Counted from the stretch's first letter, positions 8,157 through 16,839 are shown. The stretch: 64,000 nucleotides of DNA from Brevibacillus antibioticus (GCF_005217615.1 NZ_SZNK01000001.1:763501-827500); one strand, 5' to 3'. Notes: generated by a model from the letters alone, not told the origin. Translations and numbers: made by a program.

Positions 8157-10093
8157 TACGTCCGGGATAAATACGGCTTCAAAAGTACGAGTGCGACGAG
8201 AAATATAATGACGGCGACATAAGCAGGCAAGAGATGAGTAAAATCAACATAGCCAACAGTAAAATGTATGCCTATACCAGAAACGAAGCCAGGAATGCCT
8301 GCTAAAAACAATGTCCACCAAATCCACGCTTCTCCTCGCCTGATCCCCCAAAGACTAATCAGCAAGACGGCCAGCCCATTCGAAACTAATGCCCCGCCAA
8401 AGCCAGCGCGGTCATGAGCAATGACAGGAATTAATCGCTCATTGTATGACTGCAAGGTATCAGCAGACACACAGAGGAAGACGAGGTCGGAAGGAACGAA
8501 GACACCTGTGACGCCGATGATCGAAATGATGATACCAGCCCCTGTCAAACCAAATCCAATGATGACAAAGAGCAATTGTCCCCATAGAGCCATTTGCCAA
8601 TCCCGGTCGTTGTGAAGCTGAGGCGGTAGGCGAGTCAAATGAACCTTTGCAGGTGTTCGTAATGCGAGCAAAAACATGGGGAATAACACGAGTGCTAAAA
8701 TCGCGTGCACGTAATCAAAGTAACCGTATCCAATAAATAAAAAGAAGCTGGAAAATCCAACAGTACCGGAGACGAGCAAGACGGTCCGTGTCCAGTGAAT
8801 TTCTTTACGTAGGCCATGGTAAGCCAGTTGGCTATACAAAACTCCTATGGATATCATCGTTCCTGCCAGACTAATCCGATCGTGCGACATAAAAGAGAGG
8901 ATCTGTGCATTTAAGAGCGTAAGCTGGTCAGCTGACATTCCGAGAAAGCGTTCGTCATAGGGGAGGACGACGGTTGTTGCGGCTACCAGCCAAGCAAGTA
9001 CCCCACCGATCAACATGCCCACGCCCAACAAGATACCCCATACCCATAAAGGAAATAAAAAAGCAGGTCGCTTTTCTTGAGGGGGGTCAGTGATAGGTTG
9101 TGATTGCAAGATGGCTTCGTTAATTCGCTTTGGCAAGCCGGGTCCAGAATAGACCAAGCCACTGTGCAACTGCACAAAATTGGCACCCGCTGCAAGAAAG
9201 GTCAGAGCATCTTGTGGCTCCAGAATCCCGCCGGATCCAACGATAAGGGCATCTGACCACTGTTCCCGTGCCCAGGAGACAAATTTGACGGCTTGCTCGT
9301 GTGAACTCTTCCCCGTGGTGTAAACAGGGGTGTTCGCGCATGGTGAATCTTCCTGAATGCTGCCTCCAGCGACAACTAGACCGTTGAGTCCTGCTTCTTT
9401 TGCCGAGGTAAGAATCGGGAGTGCTTCCGCTTCTGTAAGGCTCGGAGGGACCGCCAGCAAGAGTGGTAGATCCGTTTGGTTACGCAAACAGGAAAAATGT
9501 TCCACCCACGTGGTATGGCTCCATTCTGGCTGTCCAATATTCGTCCGCGTATCAATAGTGAAAAACGAACAAAAACCCTCCAATCTGTCGATTAGCTCTT
9601 GAAGCTCTTCTGTGGCTTCTCTCAGGCTGGTTTCTGGTTGGCAGGCCAATCTGACTCCGATCGGAATTTTGATGCCAGAAGCCCCCTTCAGGCGCCTCAG
9701 AAAAGTGTTTATACCATTATTTGACAAATAACCAGAATAGTGGATATCCATGGCGGTAATGTCACGTTGAACGGTGCCATGAGAATCGATCGGTTCTTTG
9801 GACACAGGTCCCAGCTCTAGAAACCCGAAGCCGAATTTAGACAGCGCCTGAATGGCGATGCATTCCGTATCCAATCCTGCACCCAACCCGACTGGGGTAG
9901 GGAACGTGATCGCGCCCATTGTTTTGGAGAGCTGCGAGGGTGGCTCCATATGTCCCATCCATTCGATGATGGACGGACCACCCGGAATTTTGGCCAAAGT
10001 ACCGATTGATTTCAAGGTAATCGACTTGGCCCGTTCGGGTGGCATGAGAAAGAGAAGTGGCCGAAACATCGTTTGATACGACCAGTCTGGCAT
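8156..10093 (-). CDS. Dihydroorotate dehydrogenase-like pseudoenzyme fused to a duplicated membrane module
   Basis: About 645 residues. Residues 1-330 follow the class 2 dihydroorotate dehydrogenase fold from start (MFRPLLFLMPPERA) to the flavin phosphate site (GSGGI near 286-291, then AGANFVQLHSG). The catalytic positions are altered: the lysine after GLGAGLD is Thr, the NISSPN loop with the base serine reads TIDTRTN, and the later Lys and NTT sites are changed. Residues 345-645 form about eight membrane helices in two similar halves, each with an SAD segment, a HDR motif (near 404 and 560) and a GY-D--H motif (near 463 and 620). ATG at 10093 sits 11 bases after AAGGTGG; GTG 10108 is the alternative. 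A membrane redox or sensor role is only a guess. Confidence 0.78.
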   Translation of the reverse strand: MPDWSYQTMFRPLLFLMPPERAKSITLKSIGTLAKIPGGPSIIEWMGHMEPPSQLSKTMGAITFPTPVGLGAGLDTECIAIQALSKFGFGFLELGPVSKEPIDSHGTVQRDITAMDIHYSGYLSNNGINTFLRRLKGASGIKIPIGVRLACQPETSLREATEELQELIDRLEGFCSFFTIDTRTNIGQPEWSHTTWVEHFSCLRNQTDLPLLLAVPPSLTEAEALPILTSAKEAGLNGLVVAGGSIQEDSPCANTPVYTTGKSSHEQAVKFVSWAREQWSDALIVGSGGILEPQDALTFLAAGANFVQLHSGLVYSGPGLPKRINEAILQSQPITDPPQEKRPAFLFPLWVWGILLGVGMLIGGVLAWLVAATTVVLPYDERFLGMSADQLTLLNAQILSFMSHDRISLAGTMISIGVLYSQLAYHGLRKEIHWTRTVLLVSGTVGFSSFFLFIGYGYFDYVHAILALVLFPMFLLALRTPAKVHLTRLPPQLHNDRDWQMALWGQLLFVIIGFGLTGAGIIISIIGVTGVFVPSDLVFLCVSADTLQSYNERLIPVIAHDRAGFGGALVSNGLAVLLISLWGIRRGEAWIWWTLFLAGIPGFVSGIGIHFTVGYVDFTHLLPAYVAVIIFLVALVLLKPYLSRT

Positions 10094-10154
10094 GGCAGCA
10101 ACGCCCACCTTTCCTGATTTTTCCCATTTCTATCTTATCTCAAAATGTTTGCAT

Positions 10155-10200
10155 AAAAAATAAAAAAGCTGCTCTCTCGTGAAAGAGGCAGCCGTTTTTT
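10155..10200 (-). terminator. Terminator between speA and the fusion gene
   Basis: GCTGCCTCTT and the complementary GAGAGCAGC form the stem, with poly-T on the minus strand (and T6 on the plus strand). It separates speA from the downstream fusion gene. Confidence 0.75.
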
Positions 10201-10212
10201 GATTCGGTTCAC

Positions 10213-11685
10213 TTAGCCAGAAATGGCGGTTTGTCTTTTTACGACCTTGATCGTTTTTAGTGTCTCATCTTCTGGACCTTGTACGGGTAATCCGACTCGA
10301 ATGTTTTCTTGAATGTACGCGATATTTTCCTCGGTGATTACCTCTCCAGGAAGGAAAATCGGGATGCCTGGAGGATACACCATGATGAACTCAGTGATGA
10401 CTCGACCTGCTGCTTCCACCAACGGAATCGTCTCTGTTTCTGCATAGAAGGCTTCGCGAGGGGTGGTGGACAGCACAGGGATATTCGGTAGTGAGATGGT
10501 CGGCTTGTCTTCTGCTTGTACGTGCGAAAATTCAACGGACAGATCACGCAAGCCATTTACCAGCGTACGGATGGATTCTTCCGTATCTCCCGCCGTAACG
10601 AAGCAGAGGATGTTGTACAGATCGCTCATCTCTACCTCAATGTTGTATTTGTCACGCAACCAGTTCTCGACTTCCCATCCAGTGATTCCGAGATCGCGTA
10701 CATGGATGAGGAGCTTGGTTGGGTCCATCGCAAAAGTCGCAGGCTTTCCAAGAATCTCCTTGCCAACACAGTAGATGCGCGGGATTTCGTTAATCATATC
10801 GCGTGCTTTTGCTGCCAGCTCCATCGCTTGATCCGCGAGCATTTTCCCGTTGAGGGCCAAATGCTGACGGGCCATGTCCAACGATGCGAGGAAGATGTAA
10901 GACGTCGAAGTCGTCGTGAGCATACTCATGACCGTTTTCACCCGATCGACATCGACGAGCCCTTCCCGTACATTCAAGATCGATGTTTGGGTCAAAGAGC
11001 CACCCAGCTTGTGTACGCTGGTGGCTGCCATGTCGGCACCTGCTTGCATGGCCGAAATCGGCAGTTCCTCGTGAAAATGAATATGCACACCATGAGCTTC
11101 GTCGACCAATACAGGAATTTCATAGTTATGCGCCGCCCGCACGATCTCACGCAGGTCACCTGCAATACCGAAGTACGTTGGGTTAATCACCAACAGGGCA
11201 GCAGCATCAGGATGGGCTTCCAGTGCTTTTTGCACGGCCTTCACTGTGATCCCGTGAGAAATACCCAGACGCTCGTCCATGGCAGGGTGAATAAAGATTG
11301 GGATTGCACCAGCGAAAATTATCGCCGACATAATCGATTTGTGCACGTTACGCGGTACGATAATTTTGTCGCCAGGACTGCAGGTCGCCATAATCATCGC
11401 CATGATGGCGCCGCTTGTACCTTGTACGGAAAAAAATGTATGGTCAGCACCGAATGCCTCGGCTGCCAAATCTTGTGCTTCTTTAATCATTGCCTTCGGG
11501 TGATGCAAATCATCCAATGGCGCGATGTTGATGAGGTCTATCGAAAGAGCGTTGTCCCCGATGAACTCGCGAAATGCCGGATGCATACCCATACCCTTCT
11601 TATGGCCCGGAATGTGAAATTGAATCGGGTTCCGGTTGGCGTGCTCCAACAACCCGCTGAACAAAGGAGTTTTCATTTGTCTCAT
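10213..11685 (-). CDS. speA: Arginine decarboxylase (PLP-dependent, fold III-like group I)
   Basis: Decarboxylates arginine to agmatine, the first step of putrescine and spermidine synthesis in Bacillales; cytosolic. The 490-residue length equals B. subtilis SpeA and long blocks match it (FHIPGHKKG at 23-31, FFSVQGTSGA near 84-93, DEAHG at 195-199, pyridoxal lysine in SVHKLGGSL at K226). ATG at 11685 follows GTGAGGC at 7 bases; a second ATG lies three codons on. A terminator follows. Lysine decarboxylase (Cad) is the family alternative but the match to SpeA is closer. speD lies 5 kb away on the other strand. Confidence 0.9.
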   Translation of the reverse strand: MRQMKTPLFSGLLEHANRNPIQFHIPGHKKGMGMHPAFREFIGDNALSIDLINIAPLDDLHHPKAMIKEAQDLAAEAFGADHTFFSVQGTSGAIMAMIMATCSPGDKIIVPRNVHKSIMSAIIFAGAIPIFIHPAMDERLGISHGITVKAVQKALEAHPDAAALLVINPTYFGIAGDLREIVRAAHNYEIPVLVDEAHGVHIHFHEELPISAMQAGADMAATSVHKLGGSLTQTSILNVREGLVDVDRVKTVMSMLTTTSTSYIFLASLDMARQHLALNGKMLADQAMELAAKARDMINEIPRIYCVGKEILGKPATFAMDPTKLLIHVRDLGITGWEVENWLRDKYNIEVEMSDLYNILCFVTAGDTEESIRTLVNGLRDLSVEFSHVQAEDKPTISLPNIPVLSTTPREAFYAETETIPLVEAAGRVITEFIMVYPPGIPIFLPGEVITEENIAYIQENIRVGLPVQGPEDETLKTIKVVKRQTAISG

Positions 11686-11851
11686 TACGATCGCCTCACT
11701 TTACTAATCAAGAATAATAAGGGGAAAAACAAACAAATTGAGTATAGCAAAATAGGGGGGGAAAGCAAGCGAATTTTTATTCAGGGTTACGTGTGGTGGC
11801 AGGAGTTTGGCCCGTTAGCCGAGAAGGTCATTTACACGGGGTGATAAAAGG

Positions 11852-12811
11852 ATGAAAACGAGAGTAACGGAGCTACTTCAAATAGCATACCCAGTCGTTC
11901 AAGGCGGCTTGGCTTATTTAGCTTACGCAGATTTGGCTGCGGCTGTGTCAAATGCGGGGGGACTCGGTCAAATTACGGCGATGTCCTTGCCGTCGGCTAA
12001 AGCGCTGCGGGAGGAAATTCGCAAGGTTCGTGCATGGACAGATAAACCATTTGGTGTGAATTATGCAATTGGTCAACACGGTCGACCGTATGAAGAAATG
12101 CTGGATGTGGCGATTGAAGAAGGGGTGGCAGCTGTTTCGGTAACAGGAGGCAATCCAGAGCCGCTGCTGCGCAGACTCGATGGTCATCCCATCAAAAAGC
12201 TTGTCTTGGTTGCGTCTGCCCGCCAAGCACAAAAAGCCGAATCAATTGGCGCGGATGCTGTGATGGCTGTCGGTCAAGAAGGTGGGGGTCACCTGGGGCG
12301 AGATGATATCGGGACGTTCGTTTTGATTCCTCGTGTGGTCGATTCCGTGAAAATTCCGGTATTGGCTAGCGGTGGCATCGGTGATGGTCGGGGGATTTTG
12401 GCAGCGCTTGCACTAGGTGCAGAAGGTGTGGAGATGGGAACGCGATTTATTGCGACGCAAGAATGTGTCCATGCGCATTCTGCCTACAAAGAGGCGTTGG
12501 TTGCTGGAACGGAGCATGATACCGCAGTTATCAAGCGCACACTAGGGGCACCTGCGAGGGTTGTTCGTACACCAGGCTCTGATCATATTCTTCAATTGGA
12601 AAAAGAAGGGGTAGGCTACGAGCAGTTAAAGAGCTTCATCAGTGGAGAGAACAATTGCACATTTATTTATGAGGGCGACAGCCAGCATGGCTTTGGTTGG
12701 GCTGGTCAGGTTATTGGATTAATTGATGATGTACCAAGTGTTCAACAATTGTTTGACCGCATGTTTAGCGATGTGAACAAGTCATTGGTTCGACTTCGGT
12801 CTTTTTCCTAA
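11852..12811 (+). CDS. Nitronate monooxygenase / FabK-like flavoprotein
   Basis: FMN-dependent TIM-barrel enzyme of 319 residues. The family motifs are visible: PVVQGG near 14-19, NAGGLGQI near 33-40, the GQEGGGHLGRDD block that carries the catalytic histidine, and LASGGIGDGRG for phosphate binding. Members either oxidise alkyl nitronates such as propionate-3-nitronate (detoxification) or act as enoyl-ACP reductase II; the two cannot be told apart safely from sequence. ATG is preceded by GGGGTGATAAAAGG. It is divergent from speA and ends at a long hairpin. Confidence 0.8.
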   Translation: MKTRVTELLQIAYPVVQGGLAYLAYADLAAAVSNAGGLGQITAMSLPSAKALREEIRKVRAWTDKPFGVNYAIGQHGRPYEEMLDVAIEEGVAAVSVTGGNPEPLLRRLDGHPIKKLVLVASARQAQKAESIGADAVMAVGQEGGGHLGRDDIGTFVLIPRVVDSVKIPVLASGGIGDGRGILAALALGAEGVEMGTRFIATQECVHAHSAYKEALVAGTEHDTAVIKRTLGAPARVVRTPGSDHILQLEKEGVGYEQLKSFISGENNCTFIYEGDSQHGFGWAGQVIGLIDDVPSVQQLFDRMFSDVNKSLVRLRSFS

Positions 12812-12813
12812 AA

Positions 12814-12863
12814 CAAAAGAACAGGCCTGCGTTTTTCAAATGAAAGCGGACCTGTTCTTTTGC
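12814..12863. terminator. Bidirectional terminator
   Basis: AAAAGAACAGG pairs with CCTGTTCTTTT, with an imperfect inner stem; between convergent genes. Confidence 0.8.
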
Positions 12864-12895
12864 ATATAACTTAACTAAAGAAAGCAAGAGTTGGT

Positions 12896-13531
12896 CTATC
12901 CACGAGAATTTCCTAATGTATAGAGCTTACTCAACACGCCAAATGTTTCTTCGAGACGACTCACCAATGCTTCTCCGTCTGCCAAGATTGGATCATGACG
13001 ATCAATGGTAATTCCGCAGAGCAACTCCGCTTTTTTTACCTGTGCCAGTCTGTCCACCAGCTTTTTCACGCCAGCCGTGCCCAATTCTTCTTGAGACGTA
13101 CTTGCTGGTTGCATATGATCCGGGGACCAGTGAAAGTGCTCCGGAACCATCGCAATGACCTCATCCAGACGCTTGTTAAACGCATGGCTGATGATCTCTT
13201 TGGAAGGAGACTCGTAGATTACCGCGTACCAAACGAACAAATGTGTTCCCCACAAACCGATTTGAAAGTGCGGGTGTTTTTTGTAACCGCGTTTATCATT
13301 CGCCCAGGCAACCCACGTATCTGCTGGTGGGTTCACCGTACGGCGTGCATGCTTTGCTATGTGCGTAAACATTTCATTCCCGGTTGCTACGGAGAGAAAA
13401 GGCGCAAAGTGTTGGCTGAGTGCTTCGAATTTGGGACGGATATTGGTTTTGATCGCGTCCATCCGAGCATCCAGTCCATCAATGGCAAAAACGTCAAAAT
13501 CTTCTTGACGAAAGCCTGAAAACGTTGGCAT
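12896..13531 (-). CDS. yktB: UPF0637 / DUF1054 family protein, YktB-like
   Basis: A 211-residue soluble protein matching the YktB family (start MPTFSGF, VFAIDGLDARM, then a conserved WVAWANDKRGYKKHPHFQIG region). The function is unknown. ATG at 13531 with AGAGGTG upstream matches the family start; a longer in-frame extension reaching 13702 is not supported. The 232-base divergent region to the next gene holds a perfect 12-bp palindrome TATGATATCATA at 13619-13630 and a related half copy near 13690, possible operator sites. Confidence 0.85.
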   Translation of the reverse strand: MPTFSGFRQEDFDVFAIDGLDARMDAIKTNIRPKFEALSQHFAPFLSVATGNEMFTHIAKHARRTVNPPADTWVAWANDKRGYKKHPHFQIGLWGTHLFVWYAVIYESPSKEIISHAFNKRLDEVIAMVPEHFHWSPDHMQPASTSQEELGTAGVKKLVDRLAQVKKAELLCGITIDRHDPILADGEALVSRLEETFGVLSKLYTLGNSRG

Positions 13532-13763
13532 GTAACAAACACCTCTTTTAAGCATCATCGAACCCTTACTGGAAAGAAAAGGGCGATCGTCCCCGTCAAG
13601 GGAGCTTGGAATCCTCCATATGATATCATACCATCCAGGAAAAAAATACATGCCGAGATTTATGAATAGCAAAACCAAAGCCTGAATAATATGATATACC
13701 ACTCACTCCCTTGCGGCGAAAACAATATCTGAGTATTCTGTCAACAGGAGGAGCCCGTAGAAG

Positions 13764-14363
13764 ATGAATCTCGGCATGGAGTTGGAGTATTTTCATTTGG
13801 CAGTTTGGTTTGACCGCAAAACATTGCACGCGATGGTGCAGGCCCTGGTGGAAGCAGGGGTGAGCGTCACGTGGAAAGAATCTCCCGAGCAGTTTCACCT
13901 CCTCGTGAACACCACAGATGGCCGATCCGACTGGAAAATGCAGCGTTTAAACGGGTCCTATAAGCTGCACATTACAGGCATTCCTGTCAATGACTCTCGG
14001 GTGGCACTGGTACTGTACCATTTCGTAGAGCGGGCGAAAGGGCATGCCATGATCAAGGTCACTTTTGCAGAGTGCGTCTTGCTGAAGCAAATCCAGTACG
14101 GAGAAGTTATCAGAATAGTGGAATTAAAAGGAGCTGAGAAAAAAGTGATCTATGAAAAATTTTGCAATGTAACGATGGATCAGGTAATTGCCGCGATGAA
14201 ACGACGTGACTCGGAAGAACGCATCCCGGTGCTGCGTCTGGAGTTGGATTATGAACTGGCGACGTTGTATGATGCGATGCAAGCCAAAGACCAAAGTCAA
14301 ATGAAGCAGTCGACAGAGCGACTAAAACAGCTCCGTCGGGAAATGTTGCTTTTGGAAGTGTAG
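13764..14363 (+). CDS. Conserved hypothetical protein (DUF4446 locus, member A)
   Basis: A 199-residue soluble protein without recognised motifs. It starts with an alpha/beta pattern (LEYFHLAVWFDRKTLHAM) and ends with a charged helical stretch closing in LLLEV. The protein from 15444 has nearly the same length (198), a similar secondary-structure pattern and a similar end (RRLFELEV), so the two may be distant paralogues; that is a by-eye inference. ATG follows AGGAGGAG at 10 bases. A terminator lies downstream, so it is probably monocistronic. Confidence 0.65.
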   Translation: MNLGMELEYFHLAVWFDRKTLHAMVQALVEAGVSVTWKESPEQFHLLVNTTDGRSDWKMQRLNGSYKLHITGIPVNDSRVALVLYHFVERAKGHAMIKVTFAECVLLKQIQYGEVIRIVELKGAEKKVIYEKFCNVTMDQVIAAMKRRDSEERIPVLRLELDYELATLYDAMQAKDQSQMKQSTERLKQLRREMLLLEV

Positions 14364-14418
14364 GCAGACTGGAGGATAGCCAAAGGACGATGAGTTTGAC
14401 ACAAACCAATACGGAATG

Positions 14419-14459
14419 AAAAAGCGACATCTCAAACAAATGAGGGTGTCGCTTTTTTT
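14419..14459 (+). terminator. Rho-independent terminator
   Basis: AAAAGCGACA pairs with TGTCGCTTTT with CTCA/TGAG inside, then T-run. Confidence 0.85.
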
Positions 14460-14590
14460 GGTGGGAAAGTCGCTTATTTAGTAATTGTTGTTTTTATGAA
14501 AGACTTGTTTGAATGGGAGGCCCGACGGTTGTACAATAAAGAAGGTTTTTGACAGCATATTTACGCGCGCCCCGGAAAGGAAGGAAAGTT

Positions 14591-15097
14591 TTGGAAGTGT
14601 TCCTATCACAAATCCCCAATGTAGCGATCCTGCTTTTAGCCGTCATCGCATTGACACTGATCCTGTTATGGATCGTGATTATGCAGTCTGTCCGGATCAG
14701 TCGATTGAGGAAATCGATCAACCGGATTATGACAGGGACGGGAGGAGCCAATCTCGAGGAAGGCTTGCACCAACTGCTTGATCAGGTAGAGGAAATGAAA
14801 AAGCAGCATAGCGATCAGCAGTTTGCCATCAATCGTCTGTCACAACGGATGGCAGCGCAATGCGGCAAGGTAGCGATTATCCGTTACAATGCCTTCGGGG
14901 ATGTCGGCAGTGATCTTAGCTTTTCGCTGGCGGTAACAGATGACGCTGGGAACGGCGTCGTGATCACCAGCATTTTTGGACGAGAAGAATCTCGCGTGTA
15001 CGCCAAGCCGCTTGAGCAAGGGACATCGAGCTACCATTTGTCTGAAGAAGAACAGGCTGCGATCAAAAAAGCGATGACCTCAACGGCAGGGATATAA
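14591..15097 (+). CDS. DUF4446 membrane-anchored protein
   Basis: About 168 residues: one N-terminal membrane helix (residues about 9-30), a short charged coiled segment, then the DUF4446 domain marked by RYNAFGDVGSDLSFSLA, VVITSIFGREESRVYAKP and a closing LSEEEQAAI. The family occurs near chromosome-partition or wall genes in several firmicutes but its role is unknown. TTG at 14591 is 6 bases after AAGGAAGG; GTG 14597 (AGGAAAG, 8 bases) is equally possible, and a TTG at 14549 would add an unlikely basic extension. Confidence 0.75.
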   Translation: MEVFLSQIPNVAILLLAVIALTLILLWIVIMQSVRISRLRKSINRIMTGTGGANLEEGLHQLLDQVEEMKKQHSDQQFAINRLSQRMAAQCGKVAIIRYNAFGDVGSDLSFSLAVTDDAGNGVVITSIFGREESRVYAKPLEQGTSSYHLSEEEQAAIKKAMTSTAGI

Positions 15098-15239
15098 ATC
15101 CCCCTGAATTTCAATGAAACAGCAAGCATATGAATGAATCAGGGAGTTCTTTTCATTTCTCTGCGTCTGATTGCGGATATTCCGGTTTTTTGCTAAAATT
15201 CATCGTCATTTTGCTCAAGACTTTTGAGGGCATCTGAGG

Positions 15240-15443
15240 TATAATAAAGAAGTCAAAAATGGCTTTTTTGCGAAAAACAAAAAGTAGGTGATCCGCCTTC
15301 ATTACCCAAATCGATTTTCGATGCGGAGGGCAAGGCCAGGTTCTACAGCGTTCTTTTGTTGATACTTAGCGTATCTCCTCTGTTTTGGATAACTGTTCGG
15401 TCATACTCGACCCATGCAAACCAAAAGAATTGAGGAGATATTT
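15240..15443 (+). promoter_or_regulatory. Structured 5' leader with sequestered ribosome site
   Basis: The 346 bases between the DUF4446 gene and the gene at 15444 hold a weak stem (15103-15160), a TATAAT at 15240-15245 without a good -35, and then foldable sequence. TATCTCCTC (15372-15380) is fully complementary to GAGGAGATA (15432-15440), the ribosome site, and the stem continues with TTTTGG (15383-15388)/CCAAAA (15421-15426). A rival hairpin GATAC (15361-15365)/GTATC (15371-15375) uses the same anti-ribosome-site strand. A further nested stem is seen at 15284-15346 (GTAG/CTAC, GCCTT/AAGGC, ATCGA/TCGAT). Confidence 0.5.
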
Positions 15444-16040
15444 ATGGCACAGCGTTTAGCAACTAATTACGCCTCGGCCTATTTTACGGTGAATGAAGAA
15501 GAGCTGAAGCAGTTCGTTTCGCTTTTCACCAATGAACACATTTCAGTCCAAGTCAAAGTGTGTGACAATGGCGATCGTGACGTAATCTTGAATGACAAGA
15601 ACGGCGAAATTCAATTGAGTTTCTGTCGGGTTGGCAGCCGCTACTCATGCGACAGCTCGTATCTGATCCGAGATCGGCAGCTGGCAAATGCCATGAGAAA
15701 AGCAATGAAAGCGTTCCGAGGCTATGGAATTGTCCACCGGATTTATGACGGCTTCACAATGGTGTATCACTACGATCAAGGATCGGTTGTGAGCATTCAG
15801 GAGCTAACCGGAGACGAAGAAGTGTCCATCTTTGAAAATAACTCTCTGCACATGGCCAATGAGCTGGAGGCTTTGTTCCAGCAGGATGGTAGCGAGCAGG
15901 AGATTGAGTCCTTACGTCATGAAACGGACCGATGGCTGGATTTGCGTAATTGGGCAAAGAGAACTGCCCCGGAAAAACTTCCAGCAATTGATGTTCGATT
16001 AGTAACCTTATCACGACGTCTATTTGAATTAGAAGTTTAG
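15444..16040 (+). CDS. Conserved hypothetical protein (DUF4446 locus, member B)
   Basis: A 198-residue soluble protein of unknown function, rich in charged residues, with an alpha/beta start (YFTVNEEELKQFV) and a helical end. ATG at 15444 has GAGGAG at 6 bases; the in-frame ATG at 15414 lacks a site and lies inside the leader hairpin. The leader can hide the ribosome site, so translation may be regulated. It may be distantly related to the protein from 13764. Confidence 0.65.
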   Translation: MAQRLATNYASAYFTVNEEELKQFVSLFTNEHISVQVKVCDNGDRDVILNDKNGEIQLSFCRVGSRYSCDSSYLIRDRQLANAMRKAMKAFRGYGIVHRIYDGFTMVYHYDQGSVVSIQELTGDEEVSIFENNSLHMANELEALFQQDGSEQEIESLRHETDRWLDLRNWAKRTAPEKLPAIDVRLVTLSRRLFELEV

Positions 16041-16042
16041 CG

Positions 16043-16073
16043 AAAAAAGGGTGCCAGAGGCGCCCTTTTTTAT
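16043..16073 (+). terminator. Rho-independent terminator
   Basis: AAAAAAGGGTGCC pairs with GGCGCCCTTTTTT around AGA. Confidence 0.88.
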
Positions 16074-16097
16074 GTCCGTGATTACATAGCGAATAAC

Positions 16098-16142
16098 AAA
16101 AAGCGGGTTCCTCCTAACAAGAGGTGCCCGCTATTTCTTTTT
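16098..16142 (-). terminator. Terminator of the GNAT gene
   Basis: AGCGGG..CCTC pairs with GAGG..CCCGCT around seven bases; the minus strand runs into TTTTTGTT. Confidence 0.75.
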
Positions 16143-16151
16143 GCCCTTCCC

Positions 16152-16646
16152 TTAGCGCAATTGTAATGGTTTGATCATATTGTACCAAATAGCTCCAGCA
16201 TGATCTGAGCTGGAAACCCCGTTGTTGAGGTATCCATGACTTTCATAGTAACCAATCAAATTTTCCTTACACGTCAGGGTGATCGTCTCCCGACCGGCCA
16301 CGCTTGCTGATGCTTCCAGGTGTGTGAGGAGCACGGAAGCAATGCCTCGTTTTTGAAAAGAGGGGGAAACCGCTAGTCCTAAGATGGTTTGATGCCCGCC
16401 CGTTGTCGGATTTTCTTTAATCTCTTGAAATAAATCATCCGTAATGAAGGAGGATTCGATGACGGGTCCATTCACCAACCCCGCAATGACGCCATCCTCT
16501 TCCGCTACAAAAAAACTGTCTGGAATCAATCGAATGCGTTTCTCAAATGCTTCCTGTGTCGCAGCCTCTTCTGGTGAAAAGCAAAGCTGCTCGATGGCGA
16601 TCAGTGCTGGCAAATCTTCTGCTTTGGCATTGCGGATAGTGATCAT
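16152..16646 (-). CDS. GNAT-family N-acetyltransferase
   Basis: About 164 residues with the GNAT fold: the acetyl-CoA loop is in LGLAVSPSFQKRGIAS, and the N-terminal IEQLCFSPEEAATQ plus FVAEEDGVIAGLVNGPV are typical of the arylalkylamine acetyltransferase-like subgroup. Substrate unknown; an amine (perhaps a polyamine) is possible given speD next door, but this is only context. ATG at 16646 follows AGAGGATC; an upstream in-frame extension to 16751 is not supported by a ribosome site. Confidence 0.78.
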   Translation of the reverse strand: MITIRNAKAEDLPALIAIEQLCFSPEEAATQEAFEKRIRLIPDSFFVAEEDGVIAGLVNGPVIESSFITDDLFQEIKENPTTGGHQTILGLAVSPSFQKRGIASVLLTHLEASASVAGRETITLTCKENLIGYYESHGYLNNGVSSSDHAGAIWYNMIKPLQLR

Positions 16647-16809
16647 GTGTTCCGATCCTCTCCATTCTTGTTCATTTCCTTTCTCGAAAAGTTTAGAACC
16701 TTGCCTATTTGATGTCAACGAGAGCCACTTGTAGCAAGGGGGTGCCTTCATCCTGTCGAGAGATTGATTAATTTATTTTTTAGTTCTTGTTTAATCTTCA
16801 AAAAGGGTA

Positions 16810-16839
16810 TTGTCAAACTAGGCCGATGCATGGTATTGT
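16810..16839 (+). promoter_or_regulatory. Candidate speD promoter
   Basis: TTGTCA, 18-base spacer, TATTGT. A start near 16846 would place the complete structured leader (16852-16942) in the mRNA. Confidence 0.5.

Noticed and set aside
8156-10093. Calling this gene pyrD (functional dihydroorotate dehydrogenase)
   Set aside because: The catalytic serine loop and substrate-binding lysine and asparagine positions are changed, and it lies outside any pyr operon.
10516-11844. Long plus-strand open frame (442 codons) opposite speA
   Set aside because: It lies almost wholly antisense to a clearly conserved enzyme, reads as His/Arg/Cys-rich non-protein-like sequence and has no ribosome site; a codon-bias shadow.
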